DNA of 64,000 bases, from NCBI RefSeq assembly GCF_945859705.1, contig NC_079136.1:47465181-47529180 (forward strand). The letters are read 5' to 3'. Below are positions 10,943 through 20,099 of the stretch, one piece after another. This DNA is from Episyrphus balteatus. Its lineage: Eukaryota > Arthropoda > Insecta > Diptera > Syrphidae. The position numbers and the translations under genes are program-made. The notes beneath the pieces were generated by a model that saw only the letters and a list, made by a program, of their open reading frames with translations, was not told where the DNA came from and did no database searches. Numbering within the stretch: position 1 is the stretch's first letter; every line of letters starts with the position of its first letter.

Positions 10943-12330
10943 GCTAGGGAAGTTTTGGAAATTTCAATTTTTCTCATTTTGAAGAGGCTTATTTGTTATT
11001 TAAAAAAAGTTGTTAAAAAATTTGAAAAATACTCCCAAGAATATCGGTGCAGTAGTTTTGAAGTTATGGGGGACCGACTTTGGAAACGTAACGTGAGCTG
11101 TGGTAAAAAGGCTTTAAAGTTTTGAACACTGGTATAACGTACGAAGTATGAAAATACTCATAGATAACTTCGTCAGTTTTGCACCAATCAGCTCATTTGT
11201 TTGTATAATAAAAATAATAAGATAATGATGATGTAAAAAAAAGAGAAGAATATTTTTCTTATTTCAAAAAGCCACTATTTGCGTCTTTAGTACGCATAGG
11301 ACAGGTACTAATTTAGGATTTAGAAGAAGCAAAGGTTATTACTAAAAATTCTTAGAAATGAAAAAAAGACACCCCCACTTTTTTCATATTTCATAGTCGT
11401 AATGTCATGTTTGATTGTAACTGAACTTCGATTTTTTTATGAATGGATAAATTGTACCAATATCGATAACTTTTTAGTTATTTAGCATATTAATTAATTA
11501 TTGAGGTACAACGATGGATCTAATAGAAATTTTTATTGTTTCAACTGTTCTTCTAATAGCCACTTTTATCTTGGAAAAATTATTCCAAACCATAGATACT
11601 GGTTCAATGTTAAAATAGTGAAAATTAATTAATTTGTACAGAAAATTATTTTAAAAAAGTACTCATACACCATAGTGAACACACCAAACATATTACTAAA
11701 ACCCATCGAACAACCTTAAAAATTGATTTTTTTTTCATCTGAATTGATGCAAACAAACCCTTTAACAGATAATTAAGCATTACAAAATATAAGTTGCTGA
11801 AGAAATTACACAGTTGTGGGGAGTTTAAAGAGGGAAATCAATTTTTTTTTCTTATAGAAACTTAACGTCATTCACTATCATACACATTTTTAGCAAGTTC
11901 TTAAAATTGACTAAATTTAACTTAAGTTGGCGTCATTTTCAATGACTTCTCTTAATCCACTATACAATGGGTTTATTTTGTAATAAAAAAAAAAAAAAAC
12001 AATTATGTAAGGGTAGGGTGCCACAGTATATAGAGGAGTAGATAGGGGCACCCTGCTACCAGTTGAGCAGGGGTACGCTTTGTGCTTTAAGGACGATCTT
12101 GGTACGAACAAACGAAATAATATGTTTTAGAATAAAAACAACCATCAGTGATGTAAAGGACTATATGCAATTTTTCTAATAACTTCATATAGGTACACAA
12201 TGTACTTCTATGGTTAATTAACATTTATACAACTGAGTTAACTTCCTACTCATCCTTTTGAAAGTAAAAAAAACTTTATCCAGCTTTCAGAAATAAATAT
12301 TATTCAATTATTTACAACTTGTTGCATGCA
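10943..12330. other. AT-rich DNA with weak repeat relics
   Basis: At 11365-11460 a decayed piece resembles the end of family R1 (CATAGTCGTAATGTCATG, then a T-run and ATATCG). At 11663-11684 lies a minus-strand copy of the CACTATGGTGTATGAG end motif. No intact gene; the 84-codon frame at 10871-11125 starts inside the hAT element and is spurious. Confidence 0.5.
12010..12058. other. Hairpin GTAGGGTGCC...GGCACCCTGCTAC
   Basis: Ten-base arms GTAGGGTGCC (about 12013-12022) and GGCACCC(T/G)CTAC (about 12047-12058) enclose a loop near 25 nt. The sequence is richer in G and C than its surroundings. It could be a small structured RNA or chance; no promoter or terminator elements are evident. Confidence 0.3.
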
Positions 12331-13520
12331 TTTGCAACTTCTAGTACCACCATATTATTTGTAGCATGATGTTGTTTCAAAGCACACTTTATATGCCACG
12401 GAAGGATGCTCTTTGATATTTTTTCAATTTTCCATTATTTGCAAAGCTGAAAAAAAGGGATGATGTCGATGTGTGTAGTGGCAGTGTTGAAGGTCTATCT
12501 AGATTTTATCGGAAATAGCGTGCGTATGTGTTGTTTTTTTTTGTCGTGTCGGGGGTTTGGGGCTGGAGCTTGGAGAGGATATAAAATAAATTTCATATGT
12601 AGTGGCGCTAGGATTCAGTTTTGAAAAAGTTGATAGTAAAAGCGTGACGGCAAAAAAAATGTACGTACACCTTCCGCATTCCTCGAGCACACTTTTACCC
12701 ATCAAGGGTTGTGTGTTATATTTTTTTTTAAGTGAAAGTTTTTTTCTTTTGGCCTGAGGGACTGCGTTGGCATTTCCACGCAATCAGCAGCGCGACAACT
12801 GACATTTTGGATCCATATCGCTTGGCTGCTATATTTTTTGTACATTGGATTTGTTGTTGTTGTTGGTTTCTTGGTATATTGTGGTTGTGAATAGTTTGTA
12901 TAGTTGGATGTGTTTTTTTTTGTTATTTTACGCTGACACACGCGACTGACACAGATTACCCAGTGACAGCGACGACGACGACTTTGATGGTGGTGGGCGC
13001 TGGGGCGTAAAAAACTATACTAGCACGACGACGAATACGTCGACGACAAATGATATTGATGTGAAGGTGAGGCGGCAAGCCAGCCGCAATGCCTAATAGC
13101 AGCAGGCGTGCTAGAAGCTCTACCGCGCCATCACACTGCTTGGATGATATTGAGTCAGAAGAACGAGCGGTGATAGCCGTCTCTCTAGAGCTGGTTGGGT
13201 TGGTCGGGCGACTAAGTATGTCGGAGTCGGTGTATAGCAGCAGCAGCAGTTCGGGTGAATCAGACTGACCAGCTGATGATGATGATGTCGGTCGGTTCGC
13301 TACAATATTGTGCTGCGCTGTGCTTTTTTCATGCTTATATATGTGGTGCTAGTGCCCGTCCCGCGCTCGTCACTTCGTTTATATTTTTTTTTCACTCTCA
13401 CTTTTAGTGATAAAGTTCTTCTTTTTTTTTTTTGCACGCTGGCTTTTTTTTTTTTTTGTGGTGCACGAGCTTAGCGCGGCTGACCGACTATCAGCTGGCG
13501 GGTTTTTCTGATCACCTAGT
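12330..13520. promoter_or_regulatory. GC-richer unique block, candidate promoter and leader exon
   Basis: From about 12930 to 13510 the base composition rises sharply, with GAC/GCA triplet runs (GACGACGACGAC near 12973, CAGCAGCAGCAG near 13238, GATGATGATGATG near 13277). TTATATAT occurs at 13336, with CGCGCTCGTCACTTC about 30 bp later, a plausible TATA and start-site pair on the plus strand. AAGGTGAGG near 13066 has the form of a 5' splice site. This is how fly promoter plus leader-exon regions often look, but no transcript can be assigned. Confidence 0.4.
13089..13268 (+). CDS. Small serine-rich open reading frame, 59 codons, unknown
   Basis: ATG at 13089 opens a frame that ends at TGA 13266-13268. 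The product starts MPNSSRRARSSTAPSH, has an acidic centre (LDDIESEERAV), a short aliphatic stretch (LELVGLVG) and ends in six serines and GESD. An in-frame TGA lies a few codons upstream, so the frame is closed. It lies in the most GC-rich part of the window and its codons look less random than elsewhere, but the ATG context (CCGCAATGCC) is mediocre and the serine run comes from a CAG/AGC triplet run. It could be an upstream ORF in a leader or non-coding. No family recognised. Confidence 0.25.
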   Translation: MPNSSRRARSSTAPSHCLDDIESEERAVIAVSLELVGLVGRLSMSESVYSSSSSSGESD

Positions 13521-14384
13521 AGTTTATATATTTTATTGTTAATATTAATGAAAAATTTAGTACTGGAATTTGTTTATAAACAAATTTCGATTTCATTTGT
13601 TAACAAAATGCAATTTTTACCCAAAATTTATTGTGTGTTGTTAGTCTAACTAATATAATGGTTGGTGGTCAGGGTGGTCAGGTCATAGAAAAAAAAAAAA
13701 AAAACAGAAAAAAACATCAAGAGAGTTTTTGTTTTTTTCTGTGGGCCGGGTTGTTTTTAACAATTAATAAGGTTTTTATTGTTGAAAAATGAAAAATTGT
13801 TTTTTTTTTCTAGAAAAAAAAAAACATTAATTTAAATGATAACATATTTTTTGAAAGTTTATTATGTAGGAACTATCATGTGTGTAGACTGTAGAGAGAA
13901 AAAGAGCATACATTTGTTTGAACTGCTGATGTAGATAAGGTTTGTACACATCAAACTTCCAATGAAAAAGCATTCAAATAAAAACATTGCAATCTGTGAA
14001 GTGGTTTTATTTTTGTAACTGTTGAAAAAGAAAAATAGGACTAAAATTTTACAAAAAAAAATATGAAGTTGTTTTTTTTTACAGAATTATGTTTAATATG
14101 ATTTAATTTTACTAGCAATAAGATGAATTTAACTCATGGAGATTTCTGATTCGCTGATGATTACTTAATAAAACAAGTGATCTCTACCCTAAATTCGATT
14201 CCACAACATCAATTTTTTAGAGGGGAGATCATTGAAAATTCATTTGGTAAAGAAAAATTTAAATATCTGGGTCACAAGTACCCCTTCTCATGACCAAAAT
14301 TGCTTAAAAGTAAAAAATATAATTTCTTAAATGGTTTTGAGTTCAGAATAAAAAAAAAAAAATCATGTCATCATGCAATTCACT
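13521..14384. other. AT-rich spacer
   Basis: Poly-A and poly-T runs (13689-13705, 13800-13830) and no recognisable gene, RNA or element end. Confidence 0.5.
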
Positions 14385-14660
14385 CATGGTTGAAGTGAAA
14401 CCTTAAAAATCATTTTTCTTGCAAAAAAAAAAATCGAAAAATATAACTTTTTTATATGACAACCTATAATAAATTTTATACCATCTGAAAGCTTATTGTT
14501 TCTATATGTCTATACAACATCTACAAAAGGAGCTACAATTTTTTTTAACCCAATTAGTTTTCATAAAAAAAGCAAAACGAACAATCTCTTTTCTCTTCTA
14601 ACGCCATTAAATCCATTCTTTAAAAGACAACCTATAACAAATGTTATACCATTATTATTT
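14385..14660 (-). repeat. Dispersed repeat family T, partial reverse copy
   Basis: GAAGTGAAACCTTAAAAATC at 14393 begins a reverse-complement match to the right end of the copies at 34599-36240 and 41592-42256. It is followed by the family's hallmark blocks: GACAACCTATA, TTTTATACCATCTGAAAGCT and ACATCTACAAAAGGAGCT. The copy runs into foldback family P without a clean border, so either T was truncated or the two are parts of one larger element. Confidence 0.65.
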
Positions 14661-15197
14661 CACCTTTTAAATGACGCTTCAATCATATTTCTACCATGCC
14701 TATTTTTTAAAGCCAATCATTCCCCAAGTTTCAAGTCTCTAATTTAATTCTAACCCGCGCCTCCAAGCGGTAGAAGTTTCTTATGGGAATAACTTAGTTA
14801 TGGCAATGGCTTAGTTCGATCAATTTTAAATTCGATCAATTTTAAATAACGAGCGCCCTATTGTGCACCTTGCAATTCACATAATGATATGCCATATTTT
14901 CTATTTACGAAAAAGTAGCATAGATTCCGCAGTTTTGGTCAAATTCAATAAAACATTACACTAAAACATTAAATCAATAAAAAATTACTAACTTTATTTT
15001 TTTCTTTGTTTTATTGTGCAATAAAAAATGGATAAAGTTGAAAAAAAAAATGACTTTTTCAAGATTTATGGGATAAAAACCTTAATTTTATTTGTTTAAA
15101 CAATAGACTTATGCACATCATTCAAAAGGTCTGAGAACCCTCTTTTCAAAAGAATATAACCTATTGAGAGTTGTTAAAAAAAATTACTGAGATATCT

Positions 15198-16211
15198 CGT
15201 CACGTGAGTTCTTATTTGTCCTATAGACCATTTTTGCCGAAAATGAGTTATAGATGCCATCTTATATTTTCGACCACGCTCTTTCGATTGCTGCAATTAG
15301 ATTCGTCTTATCTCTATTAGTTTTCGAGATAAAAAAAAAGATTTTGTCCTATAGACCAAATTTTTTCGATGAATTTCATGCTTATTTGTCCTATATACGT
15401 TTTTGTATGCAGTAGGACAAATAATGGCCTTATAATTATGCATAATTTGTGCTTAAATGTCCTATATCCAATGAAGTCATATTTTTTACACAAAATGACT
15501 AACGTCCTCATAATAGCTTCTATTAGGATGAGGCGAAATAGTCAAATTTTGAAGTCATTGCATTGCCAAAAGTATCGTTGCTTAATACTAAGGTAACCAA
15601 CCATCTATAATGAAAAAATGAAGGACACCATACATATTTACCCGTTTCTGCCTGAACCACGTACTACACACTAAATTTTGTTCAGTTTTTAAAAGAAATA
15701 TACATTTATCTTGAAATTACAAATATGAATTTAACAAAAGGAAATCAAGTTATGTCTAGGACATATTGATTGAGTTGTCTCTAAACTAAAACCCTTGTAT
15801 AATATTTTCGTTTATTTTTTTAAACTCAAATAAAGAATGTATTGAGTTTCGATTTCAATACCTAAACATTTTTGGTTTCCTATTTTCTTGTTTTTGTGAC
15901 CTATATCTAATACAAATTCCACTGGAGAAAAAATTTGTAGCTTTTGTTTATCATGTGTCTGTAACTGTATAGACACGTATCCTATATCCATTTTACTACT
16001 TTTTTTAAAAACTCAATTTAATCAATATTGAAAAACCATAACATGCAGATTGCTTTATGTATGATTGGGAAAATATCTAATCTTTCAAAAAACATACAAA
16101 TCTCTATGATTAGGCTCAACAAAATAAGCAAACCACCACTTTGAAGTTTAAAAACGCTCTCCTGAAAAGTTAAGTTTTTGGTTTATAGGACAAATAAGAA
16201 CTCACGTGACG
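15198..16211. mobile_element. MITE with 28-bp inverted ends and subterminal TGTCCTATA repeats
   Basis: The ends CGTCACGTGAGTTCTTATTT plus GTCCTATA (15198-15225) recur exactly in reverse complement at 16184-16211. ATCT stands directly outside both ends and may be a 4-bp target duplication. The motif TGTCCTATA or CCTATA recurs inside near 15347, 15389, 15459, 15898 and 15979, as expected for transposase-binding repeats. The element interrupts the foldback arm, which proves insertion. No transposase. Superfamily not identified. Confidence 0.85.
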
Positions 16212-16289
16212 ATCTGTAAAAATGCTTTTTTTGTAAAAAACAAAAAAATGGAGGTTTCCAAAAATATAACAAAAATATTTTTATGCATT

Positions 16290-16431
16290 ATTGGACCATA
16301 TAAACACGGCGAACCCCACAGGCGGATCACTAGTGTGAAGCAGATACGTGGGATAGTTATGATCCCCTCGACATCGAGATCATAACAGCGCCGAGAAAAA
16401 GGAAGAAGAAGAAGATTGGACCATATAAACA
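16290..16431 (+). mobile_element. 108-bp retroposed insert with 17-bp target duplication
   Basis: ATTGGACCATATAAACA occurs at 16290-16306 and again at 16415-16431, and the foldback arm is continuous across it. The insert (16307-16414) is GC-richer, contains a short inverted pair TTATGATCCC and GAGATCATAA around CTCGACATC, and ends in GGAAGAAGAAGAAG. A long target duplication and a simple-repeat tail are the marks of LINE-mediated insertion, so this is a 5'-truncated non-LTR element 3' end or a very short SINE. No A- or B-box could be recognised. Confidence 0.8.
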
Positions 16432-16556
16432 GCCTACATTATGTTACTTGTCGGGTGTATTTAATTTTTTTATTTTGTAGCACAGTATAATAAACTTAAT
16501 ATGTAATAAACATGAAAAAAATGTACTAGGTTAAAAAACTGAACGAAATTGAAAAT

Positions 16557-17185
16557 TGACCATTTATTTTCAAAACATGATAAGTCCATGATTTCAAATT
16601 TTTCAGGAGAAGAAAAAAACGTACTATTTTCTTTTGTTAAGTGTGGCTAAATGTATAAAAAATATATTTTGTAGAACTTTTACCTAGCTACAGAATATCG
16701 TTTGGTATTTACTTTTTGGACCGATATATCGCGATAGTTCAAAAGATAAAAAATAAAAACGATTTTGGACTTATCATACTTTGAAAATAAACGAATGTGA
16801 ATTTAGTTTTAAAATTAATATGAAATTTTGTTTAAAGCCGCAGACTATCACACAATTGCATTTGGGATTAGAATATAATGTTTCGAGTAGTTATTTTACT
16901 TGAAAGACGCTTTCAACCTAAGATTTTGAGTCAATAGTCAGCTTCTTTATGTGTAGTCAATTACTCGTAAAAAAGTTGCTGTTTATTTTCAAATGATGAT
17001 AAGTCCGGGAATTTTATCATGTTTTGACAATAAAAAAATTTTTCGCTTAGCTGTAAAATCGAATATAGACTGAGTAGATGGTTCATATTTTGAAGGCAGG
17101 TGTGGTTATACCCCAAGAACATATTCAGTTAAAAAAACGAATTTTGAAAAAAAGTGGACTTATCATGTTTTGAAAATAAACGATT
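16557..17185. repeat. Four alternating copies of a CATGATAAGTCC motif
   Basis: The block TTTATTTTCAAAACATGATA plus AGTCC appears near 16563 (plus), 16770 (minus, GGACTTATCATACTTTGAAA), 16982 (plus) and 17157 (minus). Spacing is about 180-210 bp and orientation alternates, suggesting two adjacent short inverted-repeat elements or a larger one with internal inverted repeats. No target duplication was found. Confidence 0.6.
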
Positions 17186-17258
17186 CAATTATCAAAATTG
17201 GTTCACTCAGTCCAAAGTTATGAGATAACAAACATAAAAAAAAATACGGATGAATTGA

Positions 17259-17301
17259 ATGGGTTGGGGTCAAAATTCTGCCGGGGTCAAAATTCTTTTG
17301 C
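17259..17301. repeat. Isolated end fragment of the ATTCTGTA foldback family
   Basis: GGGTTGGGGTCAAAATTCTG at 17260-17279 differs at one base from the right end of the element at 48192-49279 read on the opposite strand. A second shorter copy, GGGGTCAAAATTCT, follows at once. A solo end or remnant of that family. Confidence 0.5.
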
Positions 17302-18806
17302 TGCTTTTGTTGAATCAGGTACACAGAAAAAAGACATGCTAAAAACAATTAAAATTTTTACATGGTTTTTTGCCAAAAAGACAGTCGTCTTAAAACAATC
17401 ATCTACAGTGCAAAATGTATGCCAAACAAATAAAGTTTGTTATTGCGGAAGATTAAAACCAAATTTATTTAATCATCATTATGATTATTCTAGAAAAGTT
17501 ATTTTTTTTTTAATTCGAAAGAATACAACATAATTTTGAACTCCAGTTTTTGCTTAATTTTTTTTGTTTTTCATTTTTTGAGCTTTTTATACATTAACAC
17601 TGTGTTACGTAATGTTTCTAATAACTTAAAAAGTTTACTTTTGAAGAAAAATAGCAAACAAAACTATAAAACTTATAAAACTATTAAACCCTAAAACTGT
17701 TGTTTATTTAAAAACGAAACTGTTGTATAGTTTTAATTTGTTATTATCTACAATGATGATTATATACAACTTATATTCAGAAGTCAAAAATTCGTTTAAA
17801 ATTATATACCTAAGTTAAAGTTATAATGTACCTAATATGTAACTTCAATAATAAATCAATAAAAGTTTAGTTAAATGTGGCAACATTGCCTTAGAATATT
17901 TCAAATAAAAGTCCCAAAACAAAAATTTATTCAAATTTGCAAAAATATATTATTCAATTCAAAAATACTCAAAACACTGTCACCTAGGCAACAAGAAATA
18001 AACAAACTATTGTAAACAAAAAAATATTTTGTTTACATTTCTCGTTTCCTATTTCCAGGCTGTCAAAATTCAAACATTATGATATCGGTTTTTTCGCTTT
18101 ATCCTTTAAAGTGATAAAAGTATTTTTTTCTCTCTTACACACATATTTCATTCCTTTATTCTACTTTTCAATACACGAATAAACATACCGCAGCGCACCC
18201 TAGTTAAAGGAAGCGGACCTATTAAATTCACGTTCATAATAGTACTATAGTTTATATATACAAGGCTTCAAGTTAAAAAAATGTTTTATTCGATGAAACT
18301 ATTAATAGAAATAAACTAATATAATTGTAAAGATGATTAAAGAAGAGTTCACTTCAATTTTTTTCCAATTTTTTTCCAACTAAAACTTAGTTAATTTTTT
18401 TGGTACTAAGGTGAAAGCTGAATCTCGTTTGCAGTTGCCTTATCCTATTATATCTTGCCATGGGCTTAAGGTCTGTCCGAAGGTCCTTTTTAGGTACTTT
18501 TTGAGTTTTGACTTCTTTTGTTCTAAGTTAAGGAATCTAAGTGTTTCTTTAACTTTTGGTTTATTAATACGAACTATGAAATTCTCAACCTCGATTATGA
18601 AAAAAAAGTTTTCAAAAAATCACTTCCAATTCTTGGCACACAAAAACATTACTCTAATTTAATTATAATGTAAGAATATCTAGGTTAGGTAATCCGAATG
18701 AATTATTGCAAAAGTTAAGGTTGAATAGTAAATATTTTGGTTTAAAGAGTACAGAACGACATACAAAAATTCTTTGCTGATTAGCAAATGCCCTCTAGTG
18801 AAATCC
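17302..18806. other. AT-rich DNA, nothing supported
   Basis: Several short reading frames (for example 17198-17533 and 18411-18662) lack ATG context, composition or domains that would support them. No RNA gene or element border recognised. Confidence 0.5.
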
Positions 18807-18879
18807 GCTAACTTGATAGTTGATAGTCAAAAACGACGAATTATGGAGCATAATCGTCGTTTTTGACTATCAAGTTAGC
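18807..18879. other. Near-perfect hairpin, GTCAAAAACGACGA stem
   Basis: TGATAGTCAAAAACGACGAA (18821-18840) pairs with the complement at 18849-18872, and the pairing extends through GCTAACT on the outside after a 7-base duplicated TGATAGT. The loop is only about 3-4 bases, too small for a normal microRNA precursor. Perhaps a palindromic element remnant. Confidence 0.5.
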
Positions 18880-19039
18880 CGACTCCACCCCTGTTGTTCA
18901 ATACCAGCGAAACATCAAAAGATCTTTTATTTTTACTTTTGTTAAAAAAAAAGATCATTTCCATAAGATTTCATATTGAAAAATTTGCGTAAAAAAGTTC
19001 TATGTAACTTTAATCAATGTATTTTTTTGTTTGAAAAAA

Positions 19040-19096
19040 AAAAAATCAGTAAAAGGGTTCTATGTTGCAATTTGAATAACATAGAACCTTATTATA
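19040..19096. other. Hairpin with GGTTCTATGTT arms
   Basis: GGGTTCTATGTT (near 19056) and AACATAGAACCTT (near 19079) pair around a loop of about 12 nt; a further partial copy GTTCTATGTAAC lies at 18997. Function unknown. Confidence 0.4.
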
Positions 19097-19529
19097 TTAA
19101 TACATTTATGTGAAATCATGAAAGTTGTATTACTTTTTTACCTGTACCTTCGCCATTCATTTTTTTCTAATTTTTTTTTTTAAATTTTATCTTAAAGCCG
19201 TTGAAATTACGAAAATTTTGGTGTATAAAACTCATTTCTTGTATTTTGTATGAAATACACCCTTACAATTCTGAGCCAGCGATATGTTCCGAATTCTCGT
19301 TAACAACCACCCTAAAATTTTTAACAGTGTAGTCAAAATACTAACCTTGAACTTCTCACAATATTTCACCAAGTTCAACTAGAATTTACGATCTATTGTC
19401 TTACCATTTCCAAAATCTCTATTTAACATTTTATTACGTAAATATGGTATTTGTTTCAATATTTAAATAAAAAGAAGTGTTTTTAATTTATTTGTTTGTA
19501 CAAAATAATTAAAACACATGTTTATACGT

Positions 19530-19767
19530 TTACAATATGATAAGAACCTAAAAATTTGCGAAAAATCATACAAAAGTCCATAAAAAAAAATTACTTATAT
19601 CTTAACACAATGATTGCAAAGTAAACATCTTCTTGTTTGTTTAGCAAATTGCCTGGTTTCAGAATTTCTAAAACAATATTTTTAGATTCAGATGATTAGT
19701 ATAAAAAGCAGTTGCTTTTCCTTGATTTCTTCAGATCAAAAGAGACAGTTTAGGGGTTAAATCAAAG
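19530..19767 (+). promoter_or_regulatory. Promoter and 5' leader of the cecropin-like gene
   Basis: TATAAAAA lies at 19700-19707 and TTCAGAT, an initiator-like start, has its central A at 19733, about 33 bp downstream. The 5' leader is then about 35 bp to the ATG at 19768. Upstream are GATAAG (19539), GTAAACA (about 19620) and TGTTTGTTTA (about 19634), which resemble GATA and forkhead sites. I see no clear NF-kappa-B site of the GGG-N-YYYY type in the 300 bp upstream, unlike inducible cecropin promoters. Confidence 0.65.
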
Positions 19768-20029
19768 ATGAATTTCTCAAACTTTATTATATTTGCAATT
19801 TTTGGAGTCATCCTCGTTTTTGTTAAGAACATTGATGCTACTAGGATCTCACAGGTAGTTTTAAGATATTTTTTTTATTGAATATAATAATGATGTAATT
19901 ATTCCATTTCAGCAAGAAGCTAGTGATGCAGTTGATTTCGGTTTGGGAATAGCTCAACAAGCTATAAGTGGAGCAGGCCAAATAGCCCAAGAAGCAATTA
20001 ATGAGTATGGAAATGGAAAACGACAATAA
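19768..20029 (+). CDS. Cecropin-like secreted peptide, two exons, 67 residues
   Basis: Exon 1 (19768-19854) and exon 2 (19913-20029) join in phase 0 across a 58-bp intron (CAG|GTAGTT ... TTCCATTTCAG). Residues 1-24 are a signal peptide (MNFSNFIIFAIFGVILVFVK, then NIDA as likely cleavage end). The mature part has GLGIAQQA at residues 39-46, the hallmark of the C-terminal helix of cecropins, and the first residues (MNF.N) also look like fly cecropin precursors. Unlike cecropins, the basic N-terminal helix with Trp and Lys-Lys is absent: the mature chain begins TRISQQEASDAVDFG and is acidic overall. Residues 42-48 (IAQQAIS) and 53-59 (IAQEAIN) form an 11-residue internal duplication. The C-terminus is GNGKRQ, with GKR as a possible amidation and dibasic cleavage signal. 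TATA, initiator, splice sites and AATAAA all fit. Cecropin kinship is inferred from motif and gene layout. The role may be antimicrobial or, as for some paralogues, reproductive or signalling. Confidence 0.85.
19855..19912 (+). other. Intron of the cecropin-like gene
   Basis: A 58-bp intron with donor GTAGTT and acceptor TTCCATTTCAG, AT-rich, phase 0 between two glutamine codons. Very short introns of this size are typical of fly genes. It separates the signal peptide plus five mature residues from the helical region. Confidence 0.85.
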
Positions 20030-20070
20030 CAAATTCATTCAATAATATCAACAACTGATGAAAATAGATT

Positions 20071-20076
20071 AATAAA
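20071..20076 (+). terminator. Polyadenylation signal AATAAA
   Basis: AATAAA lies 42 bp after the TAA of the cecropin-like gene, and GTGGTGCAC about 15 bp later offers a GT-rich downstream element. The predicted 3' UTR is about 60 nt. Confidence 0.7.
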
Positions 20077-20099
20077 ACTAAAGTTAAAAAAGTGGTGCA

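Larger units (their letters stand above)
14715..16495. mobile_element. Foldback element P, copy 2 (loop and right arm, twice interrupted)
   Basis: CCAAGTTTCAAGTCTCTAAT at 14726 aligns with 3546 and the match to copy 1 runs through the loop and right arm to GTAGCACAGT at 16479-16488. Shared blocks include AAGCGGTAGAAGTTTCTTAT, GATTCCGCAGTTTTGGT and TTTATGCATTATT. The left arm is missing or replaced by family T sequence. The arm is interrupted by a MITE at 15198-16211 and by a 108-bp insert at 16307-16414; both are younger. Confidence 0.75.

Noticed and set aside
12010..12110. Possible tRNA or tRNA-derived SINE around the GGGTGCC hairpin
   Set aside because: No A or B box could be found and the arms do not form a cloverleaf.
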